Assembly: GCA_038524795.1 (NCBI GenBank)
Contig: JBCBIJ010000007.1
Span: 1-64,000 of the forward strand
DNA: 64,000 bases
Direction of reading: 5' to 3'
From: CALBPI01 sp038524795
GTDB taxonomy: Bacteria; Pseudomonadota; Gammaproteobacteria; Steroidobacterales; Woeseiaceae
In this document: in pieces, positions 8,392 to 16,586 of the stretch
Position numbering within the stretch: the first letter of the stretch is position 1
How the letters are laid out: the number at the start of each line of letters is the position of its first letter
Translations under genes and position numbers: made by a program
The notes under the pieces: model-generated
The model's input: only the letters and a program-made list of their open reading frames with translations
Told to the model about the DNA's origin: nothing
The model's database searches: none

Positions 8392-8940
8392 CTAATTTGC
8401 AAGGGCGATCGCGACATCGCGTTCGATGTAGCCGCCGATCCCGTTGGATACGATTTCTATCAGTTGGATTTCCGACTCGCTGATCGCCGATATACGGCCC
8501 TCGTTTTGGCCGATGTAGTTGCCGGGCAGGACGCGATGAACCAGTCCGTCCTGGGCACGCAGCAAGCCGAATGTACTGCCACCCAGCGTCAACGTGCCGA
8601 CCATATCGAATGAGTCGAGCGGGAATTCCTCGAGGTACTCCCGGCTGCGCGTCGTGTCAGGACGCACACCGCCGCTCTCACCACCACTGGCCGCAGCCGG
8701 CGTATCCGGCTCGAACGGCGAGCGCAGGCCTTCGGCATCTGCGATGTAGGTGAAGGTTTCGTAAGGCTTGATCTCAGGAAGCGGGTCAGGGCGTTTGCCC
8801 GGACGGCTTTTGACCTGATCGATGTAACGCTCCAAGTCATCCATGTCGCCGCCGCAACCCGAAAGGGTCAGCGTGGCAGCGACAGCAGCGCACAAAGCGG
8901 CGCGGCGGAGGCGCGTCAACGAAAAAAGCGTGGCGGACAT
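8392..8940 (-). CDS. pilP: Type IV pilus lipoprotein PilP
   Basis: Inner-membrane-anchored lipoprotein of the PilNOP alignment subcomplex; it links the inner-membrane platform to the PilQ secretin. The 182-residue protein starts with a lipoprotein signal peptide ending in the lipobox LSGC. A proline-rich linker (KPYETFTY) and the C-terminal PilP beta domain follow (MVGTLTLGGSTFGLLRAQDGLVHRV and GNYIGQNEGRI). ATG at 8940 is used, six bases past an in-frame TTG. It lies between pilO and pilQ with very short spacing. Confidence 0.95.
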   Translation of the reverse strand: MSATLFSLTRLRRAALCAAVAATLTLSGCGGDMDDLERYIDQVKSRPGKRPDPLPEIKPYETFTYIADAEGLRSPFEPDTPAAASGGESGGVRPDTTRSREYLEEFPLDSFDMVGTLTLGGSTFGLLRAQDGLVHRVLPGNYIGQNEGRISAISESEIQLIEIVSNGIGGYIERDVAIALAN

Positions 8941-8946
8941 GCTCAA

Positions 8947-9552
8947 CTAGCCCTCTTCATCCAGGTAGCGGTACGTCTTGGCGGTGACGTCCAGCGTTAA
9001 TTGGTCGGGGTTCGCAACTTCGCCACGTGTCTCCGGCACAATAATGATGTCGTGAAGCGTCACGATCCGAGGCAGCGCGGCGACGCTGGAGGCGAAGTTG
9101 GCAAATGCGTGGTAGCTGCCCGTGAGTCGAATCTTGATCGGCTTCTCGGCGTAGAACTCTTTTTGAATCTCCGCCTGCGGTTCAAACAGCTTTTCCTCGA
9201 GACCGGCGGCCAGGCCCGTCTGCGAGATATCGATAATCAGGTTCGGGATTTCGGTCTCACCGGGAAGCTGTCGCAACATGGCACCGAAGGACTGCTCCAT
9301 CTCGACGAGCTGCGCTTTGTATTCTTCGTAGTTGGCGGCCTTGCGCTGCTTGTTCTCGAAAGTACCGCGCAACTCCTGCTCTTTCGCCTGTTCGCGCTCG
9401 AGAGTGACTTGCTTGTCTTTGACGATCGTCATGTACACGCCGCCCGCAGTGACGAGCAAAAACACAAGTACGATCGCGGCGATACGAAATCCGAGTGGCC
9501 AGCGGCCAATGTCGTTGATATCAAGCGCCTGAAGGTCGTCGAGAACGCTCAT
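8947..9552 (-). CDS. pilO: Type IV pilus inner-membrane protein PilO
   Basis: Bitopic inner-membrane protein that pairs with PilN to form the periplasmic scaffold of the pilus machine. It has 201 residues: a short cytoplasmic N-terminus, one membrane helix (FRIAAIVLVFLLVTAGGVYM, about residues 23-42), a coiled-coil region rich in Glu, Lys and Gln, and a ferredoxin-like periplasmic domain with RLTGSYHAFANFASSVAALPRI. Its ATG overlaps the pilN TGA as ATGA, so the two are translationally coupled. Confidence 0.95.
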   Translation of the reverse strand: MSVLDDLQALDINDIGRWPLGFRIAAIVLVFLLVTAGGVYMTIVKDKQVTLEREQAKEQELRGTFENKQRKAANYEEYKAQLVEMEQSFGAMLRQLPGETEIPNLIIDISQTGLAAGLEEKLFEPQAEIQKEFYAEKPIKIRLTGSYHAFANFASSVAALPRIVTLHDIIIVPETRGEVANPDQLTLDVTAKTYRYLDEEG

Positions 9553-10121
9553 TCCTCACCCCCGTTCTCTTCCGGGTCGCTGCTCTTCTGGCGGGCGCTG
9601 AGTTCAAACGCGAACCGTTCGCGCCGGCGCTCCCGCGAAGACGTTTCGATCTTCTCGAGATCCGGATTCTGCAGCCACACGGACTCGTTAACGTTGCGCA
9701 TGTACGAGGAAACTCGGGTCGACGACTGCGCCACACCTGAGATCTTCACCTCACGACCACTCTGCGTGACAGAGTCGAGATGTACGCCGTCGGGCAGCGT
9801 GCGCGTGAGCTCGTCGAACAGGTGCACAACCTCGGGACGGCTTTGCTGCAACTGTTCGATGACTTCCATCCGGGCCAGCAGGCGGTCTTTCTGTGCCTCG
9901 ATGCCGTCGATGTCTTTGATGCGCTCGTCGAGCTTCGTAATCTCACCATTCAGCAAGTCATTGCGACCTTGCTGATAGTCGATGCGGCTCGAAAAGACGA
10001 AGTTTGTCGCTGCGGTGACACCGAGTCCGACAACAACCGCGCCGGCAACGGAAATCAGGAAGAGCTTTTGGCGCTCTTTGCGTTGCTCCTCGCGCCACGG
10101 CAGCAGATTAATCTGTGGCAT
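9549..10121 (-). CDS. pilN: Type IV pilus inner-membrane protein PilN
   Basis: Partner of PilO. Its conserved cytoplasmic N-terminus MPQINLLPWREE is the peptide that docks into PilM (INLLPWR is the PilN hallmark). One membrane helix follows (residues about 22-43), then a coiled coil and a periplasmic domain with the VHLDSVTQSG segment. It has 190 residues. The start shares a base with the pilM stop (TAATG), indicating tight coupling in the pilMNOPQ operon. Confidence 0.96.
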   Translation of the reverse strand: MPQINLLPWREEQRKERQKLFLISVAGAVVVGLGVTAATNFVFSSRIDYQQGRNDLLNGEITKLDERIKDIDGIEAQKDRLLARMEVIEQLQQSRPEVVHLFDELTRTLPDGVHLDSVTQSGREVKISGVAQSSTRVSSYMRNVNESVWLQNPDLEKIETSSRERRRERFAFELSARQKSSDPEENGGEE

Positions 10122-11182
10122 TAGTCAAAGCTCCTCAATGCCAGGCCGCACGCAGTCAGCAGTGCACAGGCGTCGCGTTGCACGCCCTGACCTTTGGCGC
10201 GTGCGGATACTTTCATCTGACCCAGCGGGTCACCGATTTCGGTTGGGATACCAACACGACTCGCGATGAGGTCGGCGATGCCCGGGATATTGGCGCAACC
10301 ACCCGATACCAGGATCAGGTCGGGCTGCTCACGACCGCCGCCCGACGCCAGGTAGAACTGCAGCGAGCGGCTGACCTGTTGCGTCACGTCGTCGAGGAAC
10401 GGATCGAGCACTTCAGGTTCGTAGTTACTGGGCAGACCGCCTTCTTTCTTGGCGCGGCCCGCGTCTTCCATCGACAGGCCGTAGGTCCGCATGATCTCTT
10501 CGGTCAGCTGCTGACCGCCGAAGGCAAAGTCGCGGGTGTAGACAACCTTCATGTCCTGCAGCACACCAAAGGTGGTGTTGCTGGCACCAAGGTCGACGAC
10601 GGCGACGGACTGGCCGATACCGTTATTGGGAATCTGGTGGGTCAGCAGGCGGCAGGCGTTCTCCAGCGCGAACGCTTCGACGTCTACGACTGACGCCTTG
10701 AGCCCCGCAGCCTGCACGGCGGCCTGGCGCTGATCGACATTGTCGGTTCGCGTTGCGACGAGCAGGATGTCATTCATCTCCGGGTCGGCTTCGTTCGGGC
10801 CGATGACCTCGAAGTCGTAGCTGACCTCTTCCATGGGGAAGGGGATGTACTGGTCCGCCTGGATCTCAACCTGGCCTTCCATCTCGGCTTCGGACAAACC
10901 GGCCGACATCTGGATGGTTTTGGTGATGGCCGCGTCGCCACTGATCGCAATTGCGACATCGCGCGCCTTGCTGCCCGAACGCTTTACCGCGCGGCGGACT
11001 GCTTCGCCGACTGCCTGAGCGTCGACGATGGCCTTATCGTTGATGGAATTGGCGGGCGTGGCCTCAGCTGCGTAGGACTCAACCCGGTAGCCCCGACCGG
11101 CTTCAGACAGCTCGACCAGCTTGATCGAGGAAGTCGTAATGTCGAGCCCCAGCAACGTACGGTTTTTCTTGCCGAAAAGCAC
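10121..11182 (-). CDS. pilM: Type IV pilus assembly ATPase-fold protein PilM
   Basis: Cytoplasmic actin/FtsA-like protein that binds the PilN tail and organises the pilus alignment complex. The 353-residue protein shows the actin-fold phosphate loops (LLGLDITTSSIKLVEL near the N-terminus and VAVVDLGASNTTF in the middle) and the adenosine loop LVSGGCANIPGIADL near the C-terminus. The GTG start is supported by AAGGAAG six bases upstream. It is the first gene of pilMNOPQ and is transcribed divergently from ponA. Confidence 0.96.
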   Translation of the reverse strand: MLFGKKNRTLLGLDITTSSIKLVELSEAGRGYRVESYAAEATPANSINDKAIVDAQAVGEAVRRAVKRSGSKARDVAIAISGDAAITKTIQMSAGLSEAEMEGQVEIQADQYIPFPMEEVSYDFEVIGPNEADPEMNDILLVATRTDNVDQRQAAVQAAGLKASVVDVEAFALENACRLLTHQIPNNGIGQSVAVVDLGASNTTFGVLQDMKVVYTRDFAFGGQQLTEEIMRTYGLSMEDAGRAKKEGGLPSNYEPEVLDPFLDDVTQQVSRSLQFYLASGGGREQPDLILVSGGCANIPGIADLIASRVGIPTEIGDPLGQMKVSARAKGQGVQRDACALLTACGLALRSFD

Positions 11183-11188
11183 TCAGTT

Positions 11189-11195
11189 CTTCCTT
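11189..11195 (-). promoter_or_regulatory. Ribosome binding site supporting the pilM GTG start
   Basis: AAGGAAG on the minus strand lies six bases upstream of GTG 11182. The AT-rich stretch behind it (about 11196-11290) contrasts with the GC-rich surroundings. It probably holds the pil operon promoter, although no clean -35/-10 pair could be fixed. Confidence 0.6.
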
Positions 11196-11352
11196 AGAAA
11201 TTAATAACTTACGACTTTTTATTGCCGATCGCCTGAAAAATCGAAGTTAACTATATATCAACGTTTGTACGAATAAAATGTGACTGCGTACCGCTTTTAC
11301 ACATTCATATGCTACGGCAGCATTTAACGTGGATTCTGTGAACCAGGTACCG

Positions 11353-11411
11353 TTGACAGGATGGTTGAGGGTGACGCACTTCCCCATTTTCGTGCGTCAC
11401 CGGGTACCCGG
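11353..11411. promoter_or_regulatory. Inverted repeat and palindrome in the ponA leader
   Basis: A perfect 10-bp inverted repeat, GGTGACGCAC (11370-11379) and GTGCGTCACC (11392-11401) with a 12-base spacer, abuts a perfect 12-bp palindrome CCGGGTACCCGG (11400-11411). TTGACA lies at 11353-11358 but lacks a good -10 downstream. The cluster lies directly before the ponA start, where it could be an operator or a leader RNA hairpin. Confidence 0.5.
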
Positions 11412-11440
11412 CGATTGTGTCCCCCCGCGGCCGGATCAAT

Positions 11441-13957
11441 ATGCATAATACGCCCGGCACTGACAAGGACCGAAATCTCAGCTTGAAGTACAAAATCCTT
11501 ATTCGAATCGCGGTGTTGGGCGCGACATTGGGGCTGGCGTTGACGATTGGCGCCACTGGCGCCGTGTTTTCGGCCTACCACTACGCCCTGCCGAATCTGC
11601 CGGACGCCGCCACGGTGCGGGATATCCCGCTCGAGGTACCGCTTCGGGTCTACAGCCGCGATGGGCGGCTGATCCAGGAGATCGGTGAGCGGCGACGCAT
11701 CCCTGTGACCTGGGAAGCGGTCCCGGATTACGTCGTGCACGCGTTCGTCGCCGCCGAGGACAAGCGCTTCTTCGAGCACGGCGGCATCGACCCGATCGCG
11801 CTCGCCCGCGCACTCGTGGTCGCCACGGTTTCGGGCCGTTCGGCCCGGGGTACGAGCACGCTGACCCAGCAGCTCACGCGCGACTACTTCCTCTCGCGTG
11901 ATCGGACGATCGTTCGCAAGCTCCGTGAGGCGTTCCTGGCCTACAAGATCGAGCAGGAGTTCACCAAGGAAGAGATCATGACGCTCTTCCTGAACAAGAT
12001 GTTCTTTGGCCAGCGCGCCTACGGTGTCGGGGCCGCGGCACAGATTTACTTCGACCGTGATCTGGCCGAGCTCAACATCGCCGAGGCCGCGACGCTGGCC
12101 GGTGTGTTACCGGCGCCCTCGCGCGCCAACCCGGTCAATGGGCCGGAGTACGCCAAACGTCGTCGATCCTACGTGCTGGGCCGCATGCTCGATCTCGGCT
12201 ACATCGACGACGCGCAGTACCGCGAGGCCATGGATCACCCGATGCTCTCAAAGCTGCACGGGCCCGCCATCGAGCTCTCGGCGCCTTACCTCGCCGAGAT
12301 GGTGCGCCGTGATCTCGTCAACCGCTACGGCACGGACATCACCACGCGCGGTTATAACGTCTATACGACCATTGACAGCAGCATGCAGCGCGCGGCCAAC
12401 TACGCGGTTCGCGACGGCCTGCTCGAGTACGACCGTCGCCACGGTTACCGGGGCGCACTGGCGACGCTGGTGCTTGACGACACAGACGAGCCCACAATCG
12501 AGCAGGCACTGTCAGACTTTGCCGAGCCCGGCGGTTTGCGAACGGCGCTCGTCACCGCAACGGACGTGTCGACCAATACCGCGAGCATTCGCTTGGCGGG
12601 TGGCGAGACGGCACGCATCCCGTGGCAGGGTATGAGTTGGGCGGCCGCCCACATCGACCGCAACCGCATTGGTGACCCACCTGAGACGGTCGACGACATC
12701 CTGTCGCCGGGCGACCTGGTTTATGTGATCGACACTGTTTCGGGTTTCCCGGCACTGTCGCAGCTGCCAGAATCGCAGGGTGCCATCGTGGCCCTCGACC
12801 CGACGGACGGCGCCGTGGCGGCACTCACCGGCGGGTTCGACTATGCGGCCAGCAAATTTAACCGCGCGGTGCAGGCGAATCGCCAACCGGGCTCGAGCTT
12901 CAAGCCCTTTATCTACTCGGCCGCCCTCGCCAACGGCTTCACAGCCGCCAGCATCATCAACGACGCACCGATCGTCATCGAGTCGGAAGAGTACGAAGGC
13001 GTCTGGCGGCCGAAGAATTACAGTGGCCGGTTCTTTGGTGAGATCCGCATGCGTGAGGCGTTGCGTCGCTCGCTGAACCTCGTCTCGGTGCGCATGGTGC
13101 TGAACATGGGCGTGTCGGCGGCACGTCGACACATCCGCGCGTTTGGGTTTGGCGATGACGCACTGCCCAGCAACCTGTCGCTGGCGCTGGGCAGCGGCGC
13201 GGTCCCGCCCATGGAGCTTGCGAGCGCCTACGCCGTGCTTGCCAATGGCGGCTACCTTGTCGAGCCCTACTATATTGACCGCATCGAGCTCGCCGATGGC
13301 ACGCTGCTTGAGGCGGCGACACCGCGCATGGTGTGTTCGGCCTGCGACCCCACAGCCGCGCAGCCGCGACGGGCACGAACCGAGCTTGCCGGGGACGAGA
13401 CACTGATGCCCGCGCTGTCGCCCGAGGACATGACCGCGCAAATCGGCGAAGACCGTATTGCCGAGCGCGTGGTGCCCGCAACCAACGTGTGGATTGTGCA
13501 GGACCTCATGCGTGACGTGATTCGCCGGGGTACGGGCCGCCGCGCACTGACGCTCGGCCGCGGCGATCTCGCAGGCAAGACGGGCACCTCAAACGATCAG
13601 CGCGATGCCTGGTTTGCGGGCTTCAACCCGGATCTCGCCGTCGTCGCCTGGGTTGGTTTTGACAGCGACGAGCCGCTGGGCGCCGGCGAGGAAGGCGGCC
13701 GCACAGCACTACCCATGTGGATTCACTTCATGCGGGACGCGATGGCCGGTGCGCCCGAACGCAATTACCCGCAGCCGCCTGGCCTCGTCACTGTTCGTGT
13801 GTCGCCCAAGGACGGGTCCCTGGCGGGCGTCGGCGAAACCAATTTCATCTTCGAGACGTTCATCAACGGCACCGAGCCCCAACGTCGCGACGACGCGCCC
13901 ACGGTCTCGCCCTTCGGCGATGACGACACACCCGTTGAGCTTGACGACGTTTTCTGA
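11441..13957 (+). CDS. ponA: Class A penicillin-binding protein 1A
   Basis: Bifunctional peptidoglycan synthase anchored by one N-terminal membrane helix (about residues 17-38). The glycosyltransferase domain carries AAEDKRFFEHGGID and TLTQQLTRDYFLSRDRT. After an OB-like insertion comes the transpeptidase domain with GSSFKPF (catalytic serine S485 from this start, lysine at +3), the SLN motif (RRSLNLVS) and KTGTS. The 838-residue length fits gammaproteobacterial PBP1A. ATG 11441 was preferred to the in-frame GTG at 11417, but neither has a strong ribosome site. It is divergent from pilM, a common neighbourhood in gammaproteobacteria. Confidence 0.95.
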   Translation: MHNTPGTDKDRNLSLKYKILIRIAVLGATLGLALTIGATGAVFSAYHYALPNLPDAATVRDIPLEVPLRVYSRDGRLIQEIGERRRIPVTWEAVPDYVVHAFVAAEDKRFFEHGGIDPIALARALVVATVSGRSARGTSTLTQQLTRDYFLSRDRTIVRKLREAFLAYKIEQEFTKEEIMTLFLNKMFFGQRAYGVGAAAQIYFDRDLAELNIAEAATLAGVLPAPSRANPVNGPEYAKRRRSYVLGRMLDLGYIDDAQYREAMDHPMLSKLHGPAIELSAPYLAEMVRRDLVNRYGTDITTRGYNVYTTIDSSMQRAANYAVRDGLLEYDRRHGYRGALATLVLDDTDEPTIEQALSDFAEPGGLRTALVTATDVSTNTASIRLAGGETARIPWQGMSWAAAHIDRNRIGDPPETVDDILSPGDLVYVIDTVSGFPALSQLPESQGAIVALDPTDGAVAALTGGFDYAASKFNRAVQANRQPGSSFKPFIYSAALANGFTAASIINDAPIVIESEEYEGVWRPKNYSGRFFGEIRMREALRRSLNLVSVRMVLNMGVSAARRHIRAFGFGDDALPSNLSLALGSGAVPPMELASAYAVLANGGYLVEPYYIDRIELADGTLLEAATPRMVCSACDPTAAQPRRARTELAGDETLMPALSPEDMTAQIGEDRIAERVVPATNVWIVQDLMRDVIRRGTGRRALTLGRGDLAGKTGTSNDQRDAWFAGFNPDLAVVAWVGFDSDEPLGAGEEGGRTALPMWIHFMRDAMAGAPERNYPQPPGLVTVRVSPKDGSLAGVGETNFIFETFINGTEPQRRDDAPTVSPFGDDDTPVELDDVF

Positions 13958-13996
13958 GTTAATCCGCGCAGTGCTGCTGGCCACCAGGAAAGTCTG

Positions 13997-14599
13997 ATGT
14001 CGCCGCCGAACGGCAACGAGCGTTCACGCCTGAGCGTGGCCCAGGAGGCAGCGCGCATCATGGCCGACCACGGCGTCACGGACTTCCACGCCGCCAAACG
14101 CAAGGCCGCGGAGCGCCTGGGCCTCGACCAGCACGGCACATTGCCAAGCAACATCGAGGTCGAAGCGGCACTCATCGAGCACCGCCGCATCTACGAAGAA
14201 GAAGACCATTTCGAGTCCCTGCGACGTCGTCGCGGCCTGGCGCTCGAGGTCATGCACGAGATGATGGAGTTCGAACCACGGCTCGTAGGTCCGTTGCTTG
14301 CGGGTACGGCTGCATCCGATGCGCCCGCCAATTTGCATGTGTTTTCTGACTCGGCTGAGGATATCGCCTGGTTTCTCGAAGCCCGCGGTATCGAGCACCG
14401 CCTGTTCGAGCGCCGGCTGCGCGTGCGGCGCGACCAAAGCTGCGCTTACCCCGGCTACCGATTCGACTGGAACGCCTTGACGATCGAGGCGACCGTGTTT
14501 GCTTACGACGGCTTACGCCAGGCACCGCTGTCACCCGTCGACGGCAAACCCATGCGACGGGCGTCGATCAAGAAGGTGAAGCGGCTGCTTGCGAGTTGA
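13997..14599 (+). CDS. Conserved protein, possible nucleotidyltransferase fold
   Basis: A 200-residue soluble protein. The N-terminal half is helical and charged (EAARIMADHGV, AKRKAAERLGL, LPSNIEVEAAL). The second half has PRLVGPLLAGTA, NLHVFSDSAEDIAWFLEARGI and APLSPVDGKPMRRA. I recognise this as a conserved gammaproteobacterial family that databases label inconsistently (nucleotidyltransferase, or wrongly UDP-N-acetylmuramate--alanine ligase). The GPLLAGTA...FSDS arrangement resembles the GS...D pattern of minimal nucleotidyltransferases, but the catalytic aspartates are not certain. It follows ponA by 39 bases on the same strand and may share its transcript. No function is assigned. Confidence 0.8.
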   Translation: MSPPNGNERSRLSVAQEAARIMADHGVTDFHAAKRKAAERLGLDQHGTLPSNIEVEAALIEHRRIYEEEDHFESLRRRRGLALEVMHEMMEFEPRLVGPLLAGTAASDAPANLHVFSDSAEDIAWFLEARGIEHRLFERRLRVRRDQSCAYPGYRFDWNALTIEATVFAYDGLRQAPLSPVDGKPMRRASIKKVKRLLAS

Positions 14600-14604
14600 G
14601 GCGC

Positions 14605-14621
14605 GGCGCCAGACTGGCGCC
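14605..14621. terminator. Hairpin between convergent genes
   Basis: GGCGCC-agact-GGCGCC forms a 6-bp stem with a 5-nt loop, midway between the stop at 14599 (plus) and the gltA stop at 14629 (minus). No T-tract follows on either strand, so termination would be weak or Rho-assisted. Confidence 0.4.
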
Positions 14622-14628
14622 ACCCCGA

Positions 14629-15921
14629 TCAGCGTTTCTCGATGGGCGCGTAGTCGCGCTTGTCGCTGCCCGTGTAGAGCTGGCGCGGCCGACTAATGCG
14701 ACGCCCCGGCTCGCTGATCATCTCGTCCCAGTGGGCGACCCAACCCACGGCACGGCCGATGGCGAACATCACCGTGAACATGGAAGTCGGAATCCCGAGA
14801 GCGCGGTAGATGATGCCCGAGTAGAAATCGACGTTGGGGTAGAGGTTCTTCTCGATGAAGTACTCGTCCTTGAGCGCGACCTGCTCGAGTTCGAGCGCGA
14901 GCTCAAACAAAGGCGAGTCGGTCTGGCCCAGGTTCTTGAGCACCTTGTGACACATCTCGCGGATGATCGTCGCGCGCGGGTCGAAATTCTTGTAGACGCG
15001 GTGACCGAAGCCCATGAGGCGGAACGGGTCGTTCTTGTCTTTCGCTTTGGCGACGTACTTCTCGATGTTCTTGCGGTCGCCGATTTCCTCGAGCATCTCG
15101 AGCACGGCCTCGTTGGCGCCACCGTGCGCCGGTCCCCAGAGCGCCGAGATACCCGCCGCGATAGCCGAGTACGGGTTCGCGCTCGAGCTTGCGGCCATGC
15201 GCACTGTCGACGTCGAGCAGTTCTGCTCGTGGTCTGCGTGCAGGATAAAGAGAAGGTCCAGCGCTTCGGCCGCGATCGGATCGATCTGGTAGGGCTCCGC
15301 AGGCACTCCGAAGAACATGTTCAGGATGTTGCTGCAGTAGTCGAGATCGTTACGCGGGTAGATGAACGGCTGACCGATCGAGTGCTTGTAAGCGGCCGCG
15401 GCAATCGTCGGCAACTTGGCGATGATGCGGTGCGCGAAAATCTCGCGGTGCTTCGGGTTCGTGATGTCGGTGGAGTCGTGGTAGAACGCCGACATCGAAC
15501 CGACGACGCCCGACACCATGGCCATGGGGTGTGCGTCGTGGTGGAAACCGTTGTAGAAGCGCAGCAGCGACTCGTTGAGCATCGTGTGACGCCGGATCGA
15601 GTCGGTGAACTGGTCGAGTTCGTCGGCCGTGGGCAGCACGCCGTTTAGGAGCAGGTAGCAGACTTCGACGAAGTGCGAGTGCTCGGCGAGCTGTTCTACC
15701 GGGTAGCCGCGATACATGAGCACGCCTTCATTGCCATCAATGAAGGTGATCTCGGATTCGCAGCTGCCCGTGGAAACGAAGCCCGGGTCGTAGGTGAAGA
15801 TGCCCAGCTGTTTGTACAGCGAACCGATGTTGACGACGTCGGGACCGACCGTGCCGCTCATCGCGGCCAGCTCGGCAAATCGACCATCCGGTGCGGTGAG
15901 GGTGTACGTCTTGTCGCTCAT
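14629..15921 (-). CDS. gltA: Citrate synthase
   Basis: Condenses oxaloacetate and acetyl-CoA to citrate, entering the TCA cycle. The 430-residue length and N-terminal domain match the hexameric, NADH-sensitive type II enzyme of Gram-negative bacteria. Catalytic residues are seen as LHADHEQNCSTSTVR (His), GPAHGGANEAV (His) and the C-terminal RPRQLYTGSDKRDY region; the active-site aspartate lies near YPNVDFYSGI. The ATG has AGGAG 11 bases upstream. A -10-like TACAAT on the minus strand lies at 15985-15990. It is monocistronic and convergent with the preceding gene. Confidence 0.97.
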   Translation of the reverse strand: MSDKTYTLTAPDGRFAELAAMSGTVGPDVVNIGSLYKQLGIFTYDPGFVSTGSCESEITFIDGNEGVLMYRGYPVEQLAEHSHFVEVCYLLLNGVLPTADELDQFTDSIRRHTMLNESLLRFYNGFHHDAHPMAMVSGVVGSMSAFYHDSTDITNPKHREIFAHRIIAKLPTIAAAAYKHSIGQPFIYPRNDLDYCSNILNMFFGVPAEPYQIDPIAAEALDLLFILHADHEQNCSTSTVRMAASSSANPYSAIAAGISALWGPAHGGANEAVLEMLEEIGDRKNIEKYVAKAKDKNDPFRLMGFGHRVYKNFDPRATIIREMCHKVLKNLGQTDSPLFELALELEQVALKDEYFIEKNLYPNVDFYSGIIYRALGIPTSMFTVMFAIGRAVGWVAHWDEMISEPGRRISRPRQLYTGSDKRDYAPIEKR

Positions 15922-15984
15922 CGGGGGCGGTGCTCCTTGCGGATGATTCCGGACTCAGGTCAGCGCCTGGCGGCGCGAACACTC

Positions 15985-15990
15985 ATTGTA
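15985..15990 (-). promoter_or_regulatory. Possible -10 element of gltA
   Basis: TACAAT on the minus strand, embedded in TATATACAAT, lies about 64 bases upstream of the gltA start. A weak -35-like GGCACA is 17 bases further up. The AT-rich island stands out against the GC-rich background. Confidence 0.4.
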
Positions 15991-16045
15991 TATAGCGACG
16001 ACCCGACTGTGCCTTGCGACTTTGGTCGGGTCCGCCGCCACGCGG

Positions 16046-16246
16046 TTACTTGCCGTAACGACGCTTGAATCGGTCTACGCGACCGCCAGAGTCGAGGATC
16101 TTCTGCTTGCCCGTGTAGAACGGGTGGCAGGATGCGCAGACTTCGACCTGCAGGTCTTCGCCAAGCGTGGAGCGCGTCTTGAAGCTTGCCCCGCAGCTGC
16201 AGGTCACCGTGATTTCGGTGTACTCGGGGTGGATATCAGCTTTCAT
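16046..16246 (-). CDS. rpmE: Ribosomal protein L31
   Basis: A 66-residue large-subunit ribosomal protein. Four cysteines (C-x-C near TCSCGASF and C-x-x-C in CASCHPFYTGKQ) make it the zinc-binding C+ form. The FYTGKQK and RVDRFKRRYGK signatures are typical of L31. The true start is ATG 16246, supported by GGAGG seven bases upstream. The longer open frame to 16396 has no family similarity and would run through the DnaA-box region. The gene stands alone before the 340-base gap. Confidence 0.96.
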   Translation of the reverse strand: MKADIHPEYTEITVTCSCGASFKTRSTLGEDLQVEVCASCHPFYTGKQKILDSGGRVDRFKRRYGK

Positions 16247-16586
16247 TTCAGGACCTCCGGCGTGCGAATGCTGCGCCGCGTCAGGAAAAAGGCCGCGTAC
16301 TATAAAGGCCGGGCCTGCCTTTGACAAGCCACGGACCATACCGCCCGCGGTTATCCACAAATCCTGTGGATAACTCTGTGAATTGATTTTGGGCAACGGC
16401 CTGAATCCCGCATGCCACGGGGACGGCGCTTAAAATGGTTAAAATATCGCCAAAAAATAATAACTTTATTTTTCAGATATTTATCGGCGCTTCTGAAGTG
16501 CCAACTGGAAGCAAGTGGCATTCTGCCTTACGTTTTCAGCGGCGCGCCGACGGATGTGAATAACGAAATCCAAATCGCGGCCCCTG
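16247..16586. other. 340-base gene-free gap with DnaA boxes and AT-rich tract
   Basis: Between rpmE and hemW no ORF has coding character. The gap holds the rpmE ribosome site, the rpmE promoter region, a pair of consensus DnaA boxes (16351-16373), and a strongly AT-rich tract at about 16430-16495 with TTAAAATATCG, AAAAAATAATAAC and TTATTTTTCAGAT runs. This tract is unlike the GC-rich surroundings. The remaining part (16496-16586) shows nothing recognisable. Confidence 0.7.
16351..16373. promoter_or_regulatory. Inverted pair of consensus DnaA boxes
   Basis: TTATCCACA (16351-16359) and TGTGGATAA (16365-16373) are both perfect matches to the DnaA-box consensus TTATCCACA. They face each other across a 5-base spacer. 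Such a pair could bind DnaA for regulation, titration or origin-type activity. Two boxes alone do not make an oriC, and no dnaA, dnaN, gidA or parAB genes are nearby. Confidence 0.65.

Noticed and set aside
5511..8483. A 990-codon open frame on the plus strand opposite pilQ and aroK
   Set aside because: It runs antisense to pilP, pilQ and aroK, which have clear family motifs. The translation is rich in Arg, His and Asp, typical of the mirror frame of GC-rich genes, and shows no domain.
12512..13441. A 309-codon minus-strand open frame inside ponA
   Set aside because: It is antisense to the transpeptidase domain with SxxK, SxN and KTG motifs and looks like a shadow.
16351..16373. Chromosomal origin oriC
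   Set aside because: Only two DnaA boxes, no cluster of boxes, and none of dnaA, dnaN, gidA/mnmG, parAB or rpmH nearby. Kept only as a DnaA-binding finding.
16247..16396. N-terminal extension of the L31 frame
   Set aside because: The extra 50 codons have no L31 similarity and cross the DnaA boxes. A GGAGG site supports the internal ATG at 16246.
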